Of a DNA stretch of 64,000 bases, positions 52,505-62,116 are shown piece after piece (position 1 is the stretch's first letter; every line of letters starts with the position of its first letter). The translations under genes and the position numbers were made by a program. Origin of the DNA: Tsukamurella pseudospumae (lineage in GTDB: Bacteria > Actinomycetota > Actinomycetes > Mycobacteriales > Mycobacteriaceae); NCBI RefSeq assembly GCF_001575205.1, contig NZ_LSRE01000009.1, positions 186,001 to 250,000 on the forward strand. The letters run 5' to 3'. A model generated the notes under the pieces. It was not told the DNA's origin. It was given only the letters and a program-made list of their open reading frames with translations, and did not search any database.

Positions 52505-53370
52505 GCGGGAGCAGCGCCCCCGAGACGCTCATCATGGGCGTCGTCAACGTCACGGCCGACTCGTTCTCCGACGGCGGCCGCTACCTGGACCCGGAGGCGG
52601 CCGTCGCGCGGGCTCGGGAACTCGTCGGCGACGGTGCCGCGATCGTGGACGTGGGCGGGGAGTCGACCCGGCCCGGCGCGCACCGCGTGCCCGCCGAGCT
52701 GGAGCGCGACCGCGTCGTGCCCGTGATCGCCGCGCTCGCCGCCGAGGGCATCGCCGTCTCCGTGGACACGATGCGCGCGTCCGTCGCCGCCGCTGCGCTC
52801 GACGCGGGCGCCGCGATCGTCAACGACGTCTCGGGCGGCCGCGCCGACCCGGACATGACCCGCGTGGTCGCAGACTCGGACGCGCCCTGGATCCTCATGC
52901 ACTGGCGGCCCTCGCCCGGCGCGCCGGGACCGGTGTGGGCCGGCATCCACCACGAGATCACCGAGTACGACGACGTCGTCGCCGAGGTGCGCGACGAGCT
53001 GCTGCACCAGGCCGACGCCGCGATCGCCGCGGGCATCGCGCGCGAGCGGATCGTGCTGGACCCGGGCCTCGGCTTCGCCAAGAACGCCGCCCACAACTGG
53101 GCCCTGCTGCACGGGCTCCCGGCCCTGCAGGACACGGGATTCCGGATCCTCGTCGGTGCCTCCCGCAAGCGCTTCCTCGGCGAGCTGCTCGGTGGGCGCG
53201 AGCCCGCCGGCCGTGAGGTGGCCACCGCCGCGGTCTCCGCGCTCGCGGCGCAGGCCGGGGCGTGGGGCGTCCGCGTGCACGACGTGCGCTCGACGGCGGA
53301 CGCGATCGCCGTCGCGCAGGCCTGGCGGAGGGGCGGAGCCCCGACCATGACGCAGAAGGGTGGCCTCTAG
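52501..53370 (+). CDS. folP: Dihydropteroate synthase
   Basis: FolP joins pABA to the pterin and is the sulfonamide target. The 289-residue TIM barrel has [55 protein letters not shown] and [18 protein letters not shown] 52501 overlaps the folE stop. The spacing to folB is two bases. Confidence 0.96.
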   Translation: MSGSSAPETLIMGVVNVTADSFSDGGRYLDPEAAVARARELVGDGAAIVDVGGESTRPGAHRVPAELERDRVVPVIAALAAEGIAVSVDTMRASVAAAALDAGAAIVNDVSGGRADPDMTRVVADSDAPWILMHWRPSPGAPGPVWAGIHHEITEYDDVVAEVRDELLHQADAAIAAGIARERIVLDPGLGFAKNAAHNWALLHGLPALQDTGFRILVGASRKRFLGELLGGREPAGREVATAAVSALAAQAGAWGVRVHDVRSTADAIAVAQAWRRGGAPTMTQKGGL

Positions 53371-53372
53371 AG

Positions 53373-53756
53373 ATGGCCGATCGGATCGAGCTCACCGGAC
53401 TGCGCGTGCGCGGCCACCACGGCGTCTTCGACCACGAGCGTCGCGACGGGCAGGAGTTCGTCGTCGACCTCGTGCTGTGGGTCGACTCGCGGCCCGCGTC
53501 CGCGTCGGACGATCTCAACGACACCGTCGACTACGGCGCCCTCGCGCAGCGCGCCCACGACATCGTCGCGGGGGAGCCGCGCAACCTCATCGAGACCGTC
53601 GCCGCCGAGATCGCCGACGACATCGCCGGCGACGAGAAGGTGTACGCCGTCGAGGTGACGGTGCACAAGCCCGCGGCACCCATTCCGCTCACGTTCGCGG
53701 ACGTCGCCGTCATCGCGCGGCGGTCCCGATCCGGCGCCCGGAGCGTGCAGCAGTGA
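53373..53756 (+). CDS. folB: Dihydroneopterin aldolase
   Basis: FolB removes glycolaldehyde from dihydroneopterin. The 127-residue protein has [66 protein letters not shown] and [24 protein letters not shown] 53373. Its stop overlaps the folK GTG. Confidence 0.95.
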   Translation: MADRIELTGLRVRGHHGVFDHERRDGQEFVVDLVLWVDSRPASASDDLNDTVDYGALAQRAHDIVAGEPRNLIETVAAEIADDIAGDEKVYAVEVTVHKPAAPIPLTFADVAVIARRSRSGARSVQQ

Positions 53757-54274
53757 GCACGGCCGTGCTGTCGATCGGCGCCAACCTCGGCGACGCGGCC
53801 GGCACCGTCCGTGCCGCGATCGACGCCCTCGGCCCCGCGCTGGTCCGCGCATCTGCGCTGTTCCGCACGCCCCCGTGGGGCGGGGTGGCCCAGGACGACT
53901 TCGTCAATGCGACCGTGCTCGTCGACGATCCGGCGCGGGACGCCGCCGGCTGGCTCGCGTTCGCGCGCGAGCAGGAGGCCGCGGCCGACCGGGTGCGCGA
54001 GGTCCGCTGGGGGCCCCGCACGCTCGATGTCGACGTCGTCGCCGTCTGGGAGTCCGCCCAGAGCGGGGCGAGCGGGGCGCGTGATGCCGACGACGCCGTG
54101 TTCTCCGAGGACCCCGAGCTCACGCTGCCGCACCCGCGCGCGCACCTGCGGGCGTTCGTGCTGGTGCCGTGGCTGGACGCCGACCCGGCCGCGGTGCTGC
54201 CGGGGCACGGCACCGTCGACGCCCTCGTGCGGGGCCTGCCCGCCGACGAGACCGCGGAGGTGACGCGGCTGTGA
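53753..54274 (+). CDS. folK: 6-hydroxymethyl-dihydropterin pyrophosphokinase
   Basis: FolK activates the pterin for FolP. The 173-residue protein has [57 protein letters not shown] (Mg-binding Asp pair) and [21 protein letters not shown] 53753 overlaps folB. A short insert ([17 protein letters not shown]) replaces the usual tight turn. Confidence 0.95.
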   Translation: MSTAVLSIGANLGDAAGTVRAAIDALGPALVRASALFRTPPWGGVAQDDFVNATVLVDDPARDAAGWLAFAREQEAAADRVREVRWGPRTLDVDVVAVWESAQSGASGARDADDAVFSEDPELTLPHPRAHLRAFVLVPWLDADPAAVLPGHGTVDALVRGLPADETAEVTRL

Positions 54275-54798
54275 GCGCACCGTCGAACCCGACCGGGCGG
54301 GGACCGGGGGAGCCGAGCGGGCCCAGCGTGCGATCCACCGGCCGGCTCGAGCTCGCGGTGATCGTGATCGGCGTGGCGATCGGCGTCTACCTGCTGGCGA
54401 AGGCCTTCGTGCCGGTGATCCCCCTGTGGGCCGGTGCGCTGCTGTACGGCGTCGCCGCGGCCGATCTGTACATCGCCCAACTCGTGCGCTCGCGCCTCGC
54501 AGACGGGCGGATCGGCATGGGGCCGGGTCGGATCCATCCCATCGCGGTCGCGCGGTCGGTGGCGCTCGCGAAGGCGTCGGCGTACCTCGGGGCCGTGGCT
54601 CTCGGCTTCTTCGGCGGAGTGCTGGTGTACCTGTACACCTCCGGCGCCGAGCTCGGCGCCACGCACGCGGACCGGCCCGGCGCGTGGATCGGTGCGGCCG
54701 GCGCGCTGCTGCTCCTCGCCGCGGCGCTGTGGCTGGAACGGTGCTGCCGCACGCCGGACGATCCCGATGACCAGCCCGCCGACACATCGCCAGCCTGA
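54271..54798 (+). CDS. DUF3180 membrane protein (Rv3605c-like)
   Basis: The 175-residue protein has four predicted helices (LAVIVIGVAIGVYLLAKAFV, LWAGALLYGVAAADLYIAQLV, YLGAVALGFFGGVLVYLY, AWIGAAGALLLLAAALWLE) and GRIHPIAVARSVALAKASAYLG, the family hallmark. It always lies next to folK in mycolate actinomycetes; its role is unknown. GTG 54271 overlaps folK. Confidence 0.92.
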   Translation: MSAPSNPTGRGPGEPSGPSVRSTGRLELAVIVIGVAIGVYLLAKAFVPVIPLWAGALLYGVAAADLYIAQLVRSRLADGRIGMGPGRIHPIAVARSVALAKASAYLGAVALGFFGGVLVYLYTSGAELGATHADRPGAWIGAAGALLLLAAALWLERCCRTPDDPDDQPADTSPA

Positions 54799-54806
54799 GA
54801 GGCTGG
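54790..54806 (+). terminator. Hairpin at the end of the folate operon
   Basis: CCAGCC-TGAGA-GGCTGG covers the DUF3180 stop codon. The next gene has its own promoter directly after it. Confidence 0.55.
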
Positions 54807-54834
54807 ACCCAAAGTAAACGGTAAGGTCGCGATC

Positions 54835-55995
54835 ATGACGCAACCACCGATCCCGAGTTCACGGAAGCGTGTCGCCCGCCGATCGGGAGGCGCCGGTCAG
54901 TGGATGCTCGGCGTCGTGATCGCGCTGGCGGTGGTCGGTACCGGGATGTGGGTGTTCTCCGAGAACCCCCGCTGGGGCCTGGTGGCGCTGATCCTGCTCA
55001 TCTGGGGGCTCGTGATCGCGGCCTTCCTCATCGCGCGGTACTCACGCGACCTGCGCGCCGCGGAGTCGAAGGAGAGCGGTCTCAAGACCGTGTACGGCCT
55101 GCAGCTCGAGCGGGAGATCAGCGCCCGCCGCGAGTACGAGCTCCAGGTGGAGCGCGACATCCGCGCCGAGGTGAAGGACGAATCGAACGAGGAGCTGACC
55201 GCGCTCAAGGCCGAGGTGCTCGCGCTGCGTGCGAACCTCGAGGAGCTGCTGGGGCGCGATCTAGGCCCGTCCTACGGCGAGCTGTACGCCGCCGCCGAGC
55301 AACGCGCGCTGGCCGCCCAGCGCGCCAAGTCCGTGTTCGAGGACGACGACCGGTTCCGCGCCCAGCAGGATTTCGCGGGCGTCCCGGAGCCCTCTCCCGA
55401 GGTGGACGACTACTACGGCGCGGGTTCGGCCGGGGGAGCGATCGGGTTCGAGGAGGACGTCGCCGAGGCCGCCGTCGCCGACGTACCGGCCGCCGGCCGT
55501 CCGCAGGAGGAGTCGCCGACGACGGTGTTCCACGTGGTCGCCGAGGAGGAGGCGCCGTCTGCCGCGCCGGCCGAGCCCGAGGTGCCGCCGGTCGACGTCG
55601 AGCACGTCGAGCACGTCGACCCCACGACGAACGAGCCCTTCGTTCCGCTCGCCCCGCAGTCCGGCTACCGCTCGCCCCTACCGCCGCGCCCGTACACCCC
55701 CGACGTTCCGCCGCAGCAGGCACCGGGGCGGGCCGCGCCGCCCTACTCGCCGTTCCAGGCGTACCCGCCGCAGGCGCCGCAGCAGCAGTGGGCGGCCCCG
55801 CAGGCGCCGCCGGTGCCGCCGAGCGTGCCGGCCGAGCAGGCCCCTCAGCCGGCGCCGGAGCAACAGGCCTCCCAGAACCCGCACGAGCACGTCGCGGGCC
55901 AGCACTCCTCCGGCAACACCGTCGCGGACCTGATCGCCCGGATGAACGCCGACACGGAGCGTTCCAGCGGCGGCCGTCGCCGCAGGCAGGACTGA
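54835..55995 (+). CDS. Conserved membrane protein, Rv3604c-like (DUF6779)
   Basis: The 386-residue protein has two helices near the N-terminus (WMLGVVIALAVVGTGMWVF, LVALILLIWGLVIAAFLIARY), a coiled-coil/helical region (LQLEREISARREYELQVERDIRAEVKDESNEELTALKAEVLALRANLEELLG) and about 200 residues of Pro/Gln/Glu-rich disorder. It matches Rv3604c in order. TAAGGT (54822-54827) is seven bases before ATG 54835, so the mRNA is probably leaderless. Confidence 0.88.
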   Translation: MTQPPIPSSRKRVARRSGGAGQWMLGVVIALAVVGTGMWVFSENPRWGLVALILLIWGLVIAAFLIARYSRDLRAAESKESGLKTVYGLQLEREISARREYELQVERDIRAEVKDESNEELTALKAEVLALRANLEELLGRDLGPSYGELYAAAEQRALAAQRAKSVFEDDDRFRAQQDFAGVPEPSPEVDDYYGAGSAGGAIGFEEDVAEAAVADVPAAGRPQEESPTTVFHVVAEEEAPSAAPAEPEVPPVDVEHVEHVDPTTNEPFVPLAPQSGYRSPLPPRPYTPDVPPQQAPGRAAPPYSPFQAYPPQAPQQQWAAPQAPPVPPSVPAEQAPQPAPEQQASQNPHEHVAGQHSSGNTVADLIARMNADTERSSGGRRRRQD

Positions 55996-56016
55996 TGATC
56001 TAGCTCACACCGCGTT

Positions 56017-56036
56017 GCCCGCGCGTCGGCGCGGGC
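56017..56036 (+). terminator. Hairpin terminator after the DUF6779 gene
   Basis: GCCCGCGC-GTCG-GCGCGGGC, a perfect 8-bp stem, 22 bases after the stop codon. Confidence 0.7.
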
Positions 56037-56105
56037 ATAGCCTTCTGATGACCGTCCGGTACCCGCGCCGCGGGACTGGAACGACCCCCTTGGAGGCGTA
56101 CGCCC

Positions 56106-57047
56106 ATGCCCGAGCTCTTCGCCGGGATACCCAATCCCCCCACCCCCGCGCGGCTGTCCGTCGGCGTGATCTCCGCCGGCCGTGTCGGCACCGCCCTCGG
56201 CTCCGCGCTCGAGCGGGCCGGGCACGTCGTCACCGCGGTCGCGGCACCGTCGGGCCCTTCCCGTGAGCGCGCCGCGCGCCGGCTGCCCGAAGCGACGGTC
56301 GGCGCACCGTCGGACATCGCGGAGAAGGCCGAGCTCCTCATCCTGGCCGTGCCGGACACCGAGCTCCCCGGTCTCGTCGACGAGCTGGCTCCGCGCGTCA
56401 ATCCGTCGGCGATCGTGCTGCACACCTCGGGTGCCCTCGGCGTGGGCGTCCTCGCGCCGCTTGCCCGTCTGGGCTGCACGACCGTCGCCTTCCACCCCGC
56501 GATGACCTTCGTCGACGATCCCGAGGACACCGTCCGGCTGGCCGACTGCTGCATCGGCATCACCGCCGCGGACGAGATCGGGCACGCCGTCGGGCAGGCG
56601 CTCGCGCTCGAGCTCGGCGCCGAGCCGGTCCGCGTGCCCGAGGCGGCACGCCCGCTCTATCACGCTGCGCTCGCCCACGGTGCGAACCACCTGGTGGCCC
56701 TGGTCGACGATGCCGTGCTCGCCCTGCGCGCCGCGCTCGCCGGCGGGATCGGCGCCGACACGGTCGGGGGACCGGCGGAGGGACTCGCCGAGCGCGTCCT
56801 CGCGCCGCTGGCCCGGGCGGCCCTCGACAACGCCCTGGCCCGTGGTCCGGCGGCGTTGACGGGGCCCGCGGCTCGCGGCGACGCCCGCACCGTCGCCCGG
56901 CACCTGACCGCTCTGGCGACCGTCGACCCGACCGACGGCCCGCGCATCGCCGATGCGTACCGCGCCCAATCCCGGCGCGCGGCAGCACAATCCGGAAACT
57001 CAGCCACGATCGATCCCGTCCTCGCGACACCTCAGGAGCTCTCATGA
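56106..57047 (+). CDS. Rossmann-fold plus DUF2520 protein (possible ketopantoate reductase)
   Basis: The 313-residue protein has an N-terminal NAD(P)-binding fold ([29 protein letters not shown]; GxxxxGxGxxxG pattern with AGRVG) and a C-terminal helical DUF2520 domain ([29 protein letters not shown], with HGAxNH in the hinge). It overlaps panC by four bases and no panE is in the window. PanG-type ketopantoate reductases have a similar layout, so it may supply pantoate for PanC (inference). RBS GGAGG precedes ATG 56106. Confidence 0.85.
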   Translation: MPELFAGIPNPPTPARLSVGVISAGRVGTALGSALERAGHVVTAVAAPSGPSRERAARRLPEATVGAPSDIAEKAELLILAVPDTELPGLVDELAPRVNPSAIVLHTSGALGVGVLAPLARLGCTTVAFHPAMTFVDDPEDTVRLADCCIGITAADEIGHAVGQALALELGAEPVRVPEAARPLYHAALAHGANHLVALVDDAVLALRAALAGGIGADTVGGPAEGLAERVLAPLARAALDNALARGPAALTGPAARGDARTVARHLTALATVDPTDGPRIADAYRAQSRRAAAQSGNSATIDPVLATPQELS

Positions 57048-57937
57048 GTGCACCCACCCGCCCGTACACCCCCGGCCAGCTGACCGTGCACCACGACCCG
57101 GCGCAGCTCACCAAGGTCACGAACGCGTTGAAGTCGACGGGGCGGCAGATCGCCTTCGTCCCGACCATGGGCGCGCTGCACGCGGGCCACTTGGAGCTGG
57201 TGCACGCCGCGAAGCTGAACGGCGCCGTCGTCGTGGTGTCGATCTTCGTCAACCCGTTGCAGTTCGGCGCGGGCGAGGACCTGGACGCGTACCCGCGCAC
57301 CCTCGACGAGGATGTGGCGAAGCTGCGCGCGGCGGGCGTCGAGCTGGTGTTCGCGCCGTCGGCCGCCGACATGTACCCGAACGGCCCGCGCACCACGATC
57401 CACCCCGGCGCCGCCGGCGAGGGCCTCGAGGCGGCCAGCCGCCCCACGCATTTCGCGGGGATGCTGACCGTGGTGAACAAGCTGCTCAACATCGTGCGGC
57501 CGCACACCGCGTACTTCGGTGAGAAGGACTACCAGCAGCTGGTGCTGGTGCGGCAGATGGTCACCGACCTCAACATGGACGTCAAGATCGTCGGCGTCCC
57601 GACGGTCCGCGAGGCCGACGGCCTAGCGATGAGCTCGCGCAACGTCTACCTCTCCGAGGACGAGCGCGAGGCCGCGACGGCCCTCTCCGCGGCGCTGCTC
57701 GCCGGCGCCTACGCCGCGCAGGGCGGCGAGTCCGCCATCCTCGCCGCCGCGAACGAGGTCCTCGCCTCGCGCCCCGAGATCGCGGTGCAGTACCTGGAAC
57801 TGCGCGCACCCGACCTGGGGGTCGCGCCGGACAAGGGCGACGGCCGGCTGCTGGTCGCCGCGAAGCTCGGCACCACCCGCCTGCTCGACAACGTGGGCGT
57901 CGCCATCGGCACCGGATTCCTCGAGGAGGCCGAATAA
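57044..57937 (+). CDS. panC: Pantothenate synthetase
   Basis: PanC joins pantoate and beta-alanine with ATP. The 297-residue protein has [20 protein letters not shown] (H46-x-x-H49, the HIGH-like motif), [62 protein letters not shown] (KMSKS-like MSSRN). ATG 57044 overlaps the DUF2520 stop. Confidence 0.97.
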   Translation: MSAPTRPYTPGQLTVHHDPAQLTKVTNALKSTGRQIAFVPTMGALHAGHLELVHAAKLNGAVVVVSIFVNPLQFGAGEDLDAYPRTLDEDVAKLRAAGVELVFAPSAADMYPNGPRTTIHPGAAGEGLEAASRPTHFAGMLTVVNKLLNIVRPHTAYFGEKDYQQLVLVRQMVTDLNMDVKIVGVPTVREADGLAMSSRNVYLSEDEREAATALSAALLAGAYAAQGGESAILAAANEVLASRPEIAVQYLELRAPDLGVAPDKGDGRLLVAAKLGTTRLLDNVGVAIGTGFLEEAE

Positions 57938-58344
57938 TGCTGCGCACCATGATGACCAGCAAGATCCACCGCGCCACCGTGACCGAGGCGAACCTGCACT
58001 ACGTGGGGTCGGTCACCGTCGACCAGGACCTGCTGGACGCCGCGAACCTGCTCGAGGGCGAGCAGGTGGCCATCGTCGACGTGACCAACGGCGCCCGCCT
58101 CGAGACCTACACCATCGCCGGTGAGCGGGGCAGCGGCGTGATCGGGATCAACGGCGCGGCAGCGCATCTCGTGAACCCGGGCGACATCGTCATCCTCATC
58201 GCCTACGGCCAGCTGAACGAGGCCGAGCTGACGACCTACGCGCCGAGCGTCGTCTTCGTCGACGGCGACAACAGGCCCGTCGAGCTCACCGCCGACGCCG
58301 CGCACGTGCCGGACGGCTACGGCCTGGTGACGGGGCGCATCTAG
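57937..58344 (+). CDS. panD: Aspartate 1-decarboxylase proenzyme
   Basis: PanD makes beta-alanine. The 135-residue proenzyme cleaves itself at G24-S25 ([10 protein letters not shown]) to form the pyruvoyl group; [39 protein letters not shown] is the conserved core. ATG 57937 shares one base with the panC stop. Confidence 0.97.
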   Translation: MLRTMMTSKIHRATVTEANLHYVGSVTVDQDLLDAANLLEGEQVAIVDVTNGARLETYTIAGERGSGVIGINGAAAHLVNPGDIVILIAYGQLNEAELTTYAPSVVFVDGDNRPVELTADAAHVPDGYGLVTGRI

Positions 58345-59201
58345 TGCTGCTGGCGATCGACGCCGGCAACACCTCGGTCACCGTCGGCCTGTTCGCGTCC
58401 GCCGCGGGCGAGGAACTGCTCGGCACCTGGCGGTTGCGCAGCGACCCGCGGATGACCTCGGACGAGCTGGCGCTCATCCTGAACGGCTTCCTCACGGGCG
58501 GGGGCTTCGACCCCGCGGCCGTCACCGGCGTCAGCGTGCTCTCGACGGTGCCCGAGCTGCTGCGCTCGCTGCGCGCCGTGATGCCCCGCTACTACCCGGA
58601 CGCGCAGCACGTGATCCTCGAGCCCGGCGTGAAGACCGGCGTGCCGCTGCTCGTCGACAATCCTCGCGAGGTGGGCACCGACCGTGTCGCCAACGCCGCC
58701 GGTGCCTTCGAGCTGATCGGCAGGCCCGACGGTACGCCGTGCGTCGTCGTGGACTTCGGCACGTCGACGCGGGTCGACGTGGTGAGCGCTCGCGGCGAGT
58801 TCCTGGGCGGAGCGATCGCCGCGGGCGTCGGGAGCGCGCTGGACGCGCTCGCCGAGCGCACCGTCGCGCTGCGCCGGGTCGAGCTGGTGCCGCCGCGGTC
58901 GGTGGTCGGGAAGAACACCGTCGAGGCGCTGCAGTCCGGGATCATCTACGGCTTCGCGGGCATGGTCGACGCGCTCGTGGGCCGGGCCCTCGAGGTCGTC
59001 CCCGGCGCCCGTGTGGTGGCGACGGGCGGCTTCGACGCGGGCGGGCCGGGTGGGCAGGTTTCCGCGGTCGCCGCCGAGTGCTCGACCGTGACCGATCACC
59101 GCGCCGACCTCACCCTGCAGGGCCTGCGGGCCGTCCACCTGCGCGAGAGCGCCAACCGGGCGCAGCGCGAGAAGCGCGCGCGGGATTCGCGTCACGGATG
59201 A
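58344..59201 (+). CDS. coaX: Type III pantothenate kinase
   Basis: CoaX phosphorylates pantothenate, the first step of CoA synthesis. The 285-residue ASKHA-fold protein has MLLAIDAGNTSVTVGLFA (phosphate-1), EVGTDRVANAAGAFEL, VVVDFGTSTRVDVVSARGEFLGGAIAAGV and ATGGFDAGGPGGQ. GTG 58344 shares a base with the panD stop. The C-terminus is slightly long and basic (RAQREKRARDSRHG). Confidence 0.94.
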   Translation: MLLAIDAGNTSVTVGLFASAAGEELLGTWRLRSDPRMTSDELALILNGFLTGGGFDPAAVTGVSVLSTVPELLRSLRAVMPRYYPDAQHVILEPGVKTGVPLLVDNPREVGTDRVANAAGAFELIGRPDGTPCVVVDFGTSTRVDVVSARGEFLGGAIAAGVGSALDALAERTVALRRVELVPPRSVVGKNTVEALQSGIIYGFAGMVDALVGRALEVVPGARVVATGGFDAGGPGGQVSAVAAECSTVTDHRADLTLQGLRAVHLRESANRAQREKRARDSRHG

Positions 59202-59247
59202 TTCGAACCCTTGCCGCTCGCCCGGGCGGGGTGCTAACTTCGCTGTC

Positions 59248-59292
59248 ATGAGCCAGGTGCGCAGCTGCATGGAGTGTTGTCGGGTCCGTTAG
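59248..59292 (+). CDS. 14-residue Cys-rich leader ORF before a rhodanese-like gene
   Basis: The peptide is MSQVRSCMECCRVR, with three Cys including a CC pair. TAACTT (59235-59240) is seven bases before ATG 59248, so the transcript is probably leaderless. Polycysteine leader ORFs of this type sense Cys supply in mycobacteria; M. tuberculosis annotates a short ORF (Rv3599c) at the same place between coaX and lysS. The controlled gene starts 74 bases downstream. Confidence 0.65.
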   Translation: MSQVRSCMECCRVR

Positions 59293-59366
59293 GAACCCGG
59301 CCCCCTTCCGCTGCCCGGACGCCGCCGCACTCGCGAGCGCGCTCCGCCTCCCTCCTGGAGATCTCG

Positions 59367-59741
59367 ATGCACCCCGTGCACTTCACCCCCGCCGCAGGCC
59401 AGATCGTCGTGGACGTCCGCGACCAGTCCGAGCGCAACCGCGACGGCATTCTTCCCGGCGCCGTCGCTCTCGACGCGGCCGCCGTCGCGGCGCGGCTCGT
59501 CCCGGGCCTGTCCACCAGCCTCGCGGCCGCCGGCTCCGACGCCGAATGGCTGCTGGTCAGCGGCAACGGCGCCACCGCCGCCGCGATCGCCACGCGCCTG
59601 CGGGACCGCGGCGTGAAGGCCTCCTCGGTCGACGGTGGCTTCCGCGCGTTGGCACTGGGCATCACGCCCGGAGCGGGCCGCGCCGGCGAGTCGGATGCGT
59701 ACCGTCGGGCCCTGGCCCAGTTCGCGGCGCACGAGGCGTGA
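59367..59741 (+). CDS. Rhodanese-like domain protein without the catalytic Cys
   Basis: The 124-residue single rhodanese domain has IVVDVRDQSERNRDGILPGAVAL and WLLVSGNGATAAAIATRLRDRGVKASSVDGGFRALAL. The loop that should hold Cys has Ser (LLVSGNGA), so persulfide transfer is unlikely and a binding or regulatory role is more plausible. RBS CTGGAG precedes ATG 59367. It follows a polycysteine leader ORF and precedes lysS by 34 bases. Confidence 0.85.
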   Translation: MHPVHFTPAAGQIVVDVRDQSERNRDGILPGAVALDAAAVAARLVPGLSTSLAAAGSDAEWLLVSGNGATAAAIATRLRDRGVKASSVDGGFRALALGITPGAGRAGESDAYRRALAQFAAHEA

Positions 59742-59775
59742 GGCGCGCGCGGCCCCGTCGGTAAGATGACGGTCC

Positions 59776-61539
59776 GTGACCGAACTGAACGCTCCCCTGG
59801 ACGACTGGGTCTCGCGACTCGCCGATGAGGCCGTGGCCTTCGCCGAGCGGAACGAGACCCCGGTGAAGGTGGCGTCGGGCATCTCCCCGTCGGGACCGAT
59901 CCACCTCGGCAATCTGCGCGAGGTGATGGTGCCGCACCTGGTGGCCGATGAATTGCGCCGCCGCGGCCGGACCGTCGAGCACATCATCTCCTGGGACGAT
60001 TTCGACCGTTTCCGGAAGGTGCCGAACGTTCCCGGTGTGGATTCGTCCTGGGAGCAGCACATCGGTAAACCACTGACGCGCGTTCCGGCCCCGCACGGCT
60101 CCGACGCGGCGAACTGGGCTGAGCATTTCCGTCGTGAATTGCAGAGTGCGCTCGAAGATCTCGGGGTCGAGTACCGCGGAATCAGCCAATCGCAGATGTA
60201 CACCTCTGGTGCGTATATCGACCAGGTTCTGCACGCCATGGCGCAGCGCGGTCGTATTGATTCCATCCTCGAGCGTTATCGCACGCTCGATCGCGGCGAT
60301 TCCTCGCCGGCGACGGAGAATGCGGAGGAAACGGACGCGGATGCCATGTCGGGAGCGGCGGAGGACGCGGATGGATCGGGCGATTCCGGCTACTACCCGT
60401 ACAAGCCCTACTGCTCCGTCTGCGGCACTGATTTCACCACGGTAACGGCGTACGACGACGAATCGACCGCACTCACCTATGAGTGCCGATGCGGCCATAC
60501 CGAGACCGTGGCACTGCGGGAACACACCGATGGAAAGCTGGTGTGGAAGGTCGATTGGCCGATGCGCTGGGCGTACGAGAAGGTGACCTTCGAGCCCTCC
60601 GGTGTGGACCATCAATCGCCGGGATCGTCGTTCGCGGTCGGCAAGGACGTGGCTCCGATCTTCGGGTGGAAGCGTCCGCTCGGCCCGATGTACGCGTTCG
60701 TCGGTATTCGCGGAATGGCGAAGATGTCCTCGTCCAAGGGCGGCGTGCCCACGGCCGCGATCGCCCTGCGCTACCTGGAGCCGCCGCTGCTGCGGTGGCT
60801 GTACGGCCGGAAGAAGCCGAACCAGTCCTTCGACGTCGCGCTCGACGGTGAGCTGCCGCGCACGTACGACGAATGGGACGCCCTGGTCCGCAAGACGGCG
60901 GGGGAGAAGGCTCAGCCCGGCGACATCGCGGCGTACGCCCGCGCGGCGTCCGTGCTGGACCCGGCGTCGGGAGCGGTGCGCGAGCTGCCGCTCACCCCGC
61001 GGCCGATGGCGTACAAGACGCTGGCCTCCATCGTCGACATCACCACCGGTGACGACGAGCAGACCCTGCGCATCCTGGCTGCGCTCGAACCGGACACCAC
61101 GCTGACGAGCCTCGATCCGTTGCGCCCGCGGCTGGACCGGGCGAGCGCCTGGGTGGCCGAGCAGATGCCGCAACAGGAGCGCACCGTCGTCCGGACCGAG
61201 CCCGACACCGCGCTGCTCGAGTCACTGACCGACGAGCAGCGCGCGGGCCTGCGCCTGCTGCTGGAGGGCTCGGGAACGCCGGCACCGGCGGGCCTGGGAC
61301 GGCTCGAGGACGACTGGTCGCTCGCCGGGATCACGCACCAGGTGTACGGCGTCGCCAAGGTGCAGCGCGGTCTCGGTGCGGATCAGATCGTCAAGGGCGA
61401 TAAGGAACTCGCCGCGGCGCAGCGCGCATTCTTCGTGTTGCTCTATCGGCTCCTCGTGACCAGTGACACCGGCCCTCGTCTGCCCACGTTGCTGCTGGCC
61501 ATCGGCTCCGACCGAGTGCGTTCCCTGCTGCATCCGTAG
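59776..61539 (+). CDS. lysS: Class I lysyl-tRNA synthetase
   Basis: The 587-residue enzyme is the class I (archaeal-type) LysRS: SPSGPIHLGNLREV with the HIGH-like H43-L-G-N, zinc ligands C213, C216, C237 and C239, and KMSSSKG (K316-K321). Class II motifs are absent. M. tuberculosis has the unrelated class II enzyme at this position. An acidic low-complexity insert (residues about 176-205) precedes the zinc site. Codons in 59950-60720 have visibly more A/T in third positions than the rest. GTG 59776 is eight bases from TAAGAT. Confidence 0.95.
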   Translation: MTELNAPLDDWVSRLADEAVAFAERNETPVKVASGISPSGPIHLGNLREVMVPHLVADELRRRGRTVEHIISWDDFDRFRKVPNVPGVDSSWEQHIGKPLTRVPAPHGSDAANWAEHFRRELQSALEDLGVEYRGISQSQMYTSGAYIDQVLHAMAQRGRIDSILERYRTLDRGDSSPATENAEETDADAMSGAAEDADGSGDSGYYPYKPYCSVCGTDFTTVTAYDDESTALTYECRCGHTETVALREHTDGKLVWKVDWPMRWAYEKVTFEPSGVDHQSPGSSFAVGKDVAPIFGWKRPLGPMYAFVGIRGMAKMSSSKGGVPTAAIALRYLEPPLLRWLYGRKKPNQSFDVALDGELPRTYDEWDALVRKTAGEKAQPGDIAAYARAASVLDPASGAVRELPLTPRPMAYKTLASIVDITTGDDEQTLRILAALEPDTTLTSLDPLRPRLDRASAWVAEQMPQQERTVVRTEPDTALLESLTDEQRAGLRLLLEGSGTPAPAGLGRLEDDWSLAGITHQVYGVAKVQRGLGADQIVKGDKELAAAQRAFFVLLYRLLVTSDTGPRLPTLLLAIGSDRVRSLLHP

Positions 61540-61726
61540 TAGTCGCAATTCGACGAATTGGGCGTCATTCGCGTCATTCGTCCGTTGTCGACGTGTGTGC
61601 GATCCGAATCGTTACCTGATCGCGACCCTATTCGTGGCGTTTGAATCGTGAATCGCGTATTCGTGTGTATAGACTCGCATTGAACGACATCAACGGAACG
61701 CGAAAACATCGAGAAGGGGCCGTACT
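61540..61726 (+). promoter_or_regulatory. lsr2 promoter region
   Basis: This A/T-richer stretch of 187 bp holds a perfect palindrome CAATTCG-A-CGAATTG (61546-61560), repeats of ATTCG, and a -10-like TATAGA (61668-61673) giving a 5' UTR of about 45 bases and RBS GAAGGGG before lsr2. A/T-rich DNA is what Lsr2 binds, so autoregulation is plausible. Confidence 0.5.
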
Positions 61727-62071
61727 ATGGCGCGCAAGGTCACCGTTACGCTGGTCGACGACGTGGACGATACGCAGACCGCTGACGAGACCGTGGAATT
61801 CGGCCTGGACGGTGTCACCTACGAGATCGATCTGTCGTCGAAGAACGCCGCGAAGCTGCGTGATTCCCTCGAGGAATGGGTCGCGAACGCCCGTCGTGCG
61901 GGCGGCCGCAAGCGCGGTGCGCGCGCCATCGCCGCGCCCCGGGGGCGCACGCCGATCGATCGCTCGCAGAGTGCCGCGATCCGCGATTGGGCGCGCAAGT
62001 CCGGCCTGAAGGTCAACGACCGCGGTCGCATCAGCCAGGACGTCATCGACGCCTACAACGAGGCGAACTGA
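61727..62071 (+). CDS. lsr2: Nucleoid-associated protein Lsr2
   Basis: The 114-residue H-NS-like xenogeneic silencer has an N-terminal dimerisation domain ([57 protein letters not shown]) and a C-terminal DNA-binding domain with the minor-groove RGR at 99-101 ([18 protein letters not shown]). ATG 61727 has a good RBS. It is followed by a strong terminator. Confidence 0.97.
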   Translation: MARKVTVTLVDDVDDTQTADETVEFGLDGVTYEIDLSSKNAAKLRDSLEEWVANARRAGGRKRGARAIAAPRGRTPIDRSQSAAIRDWARKSGLKVNDRGRISQDVIDAYNEAN

Positions 62072-62083
62072 TCCACGACTCTT

Positions 62084-62116
62084 CTCACCCCGGTGCGCGG
62101 CGCGCACCGGGGTGAG
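62084..62116 (+). terminator. lsr2 terminator
   Basis: A 15-bp perfect stem (62084-62098 with 62102-62116; CTCACCCCGG pairs CCGGGGTGAG) with a 3-base loop GGC, 13 bases after the stop. Confidence 0.9.
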
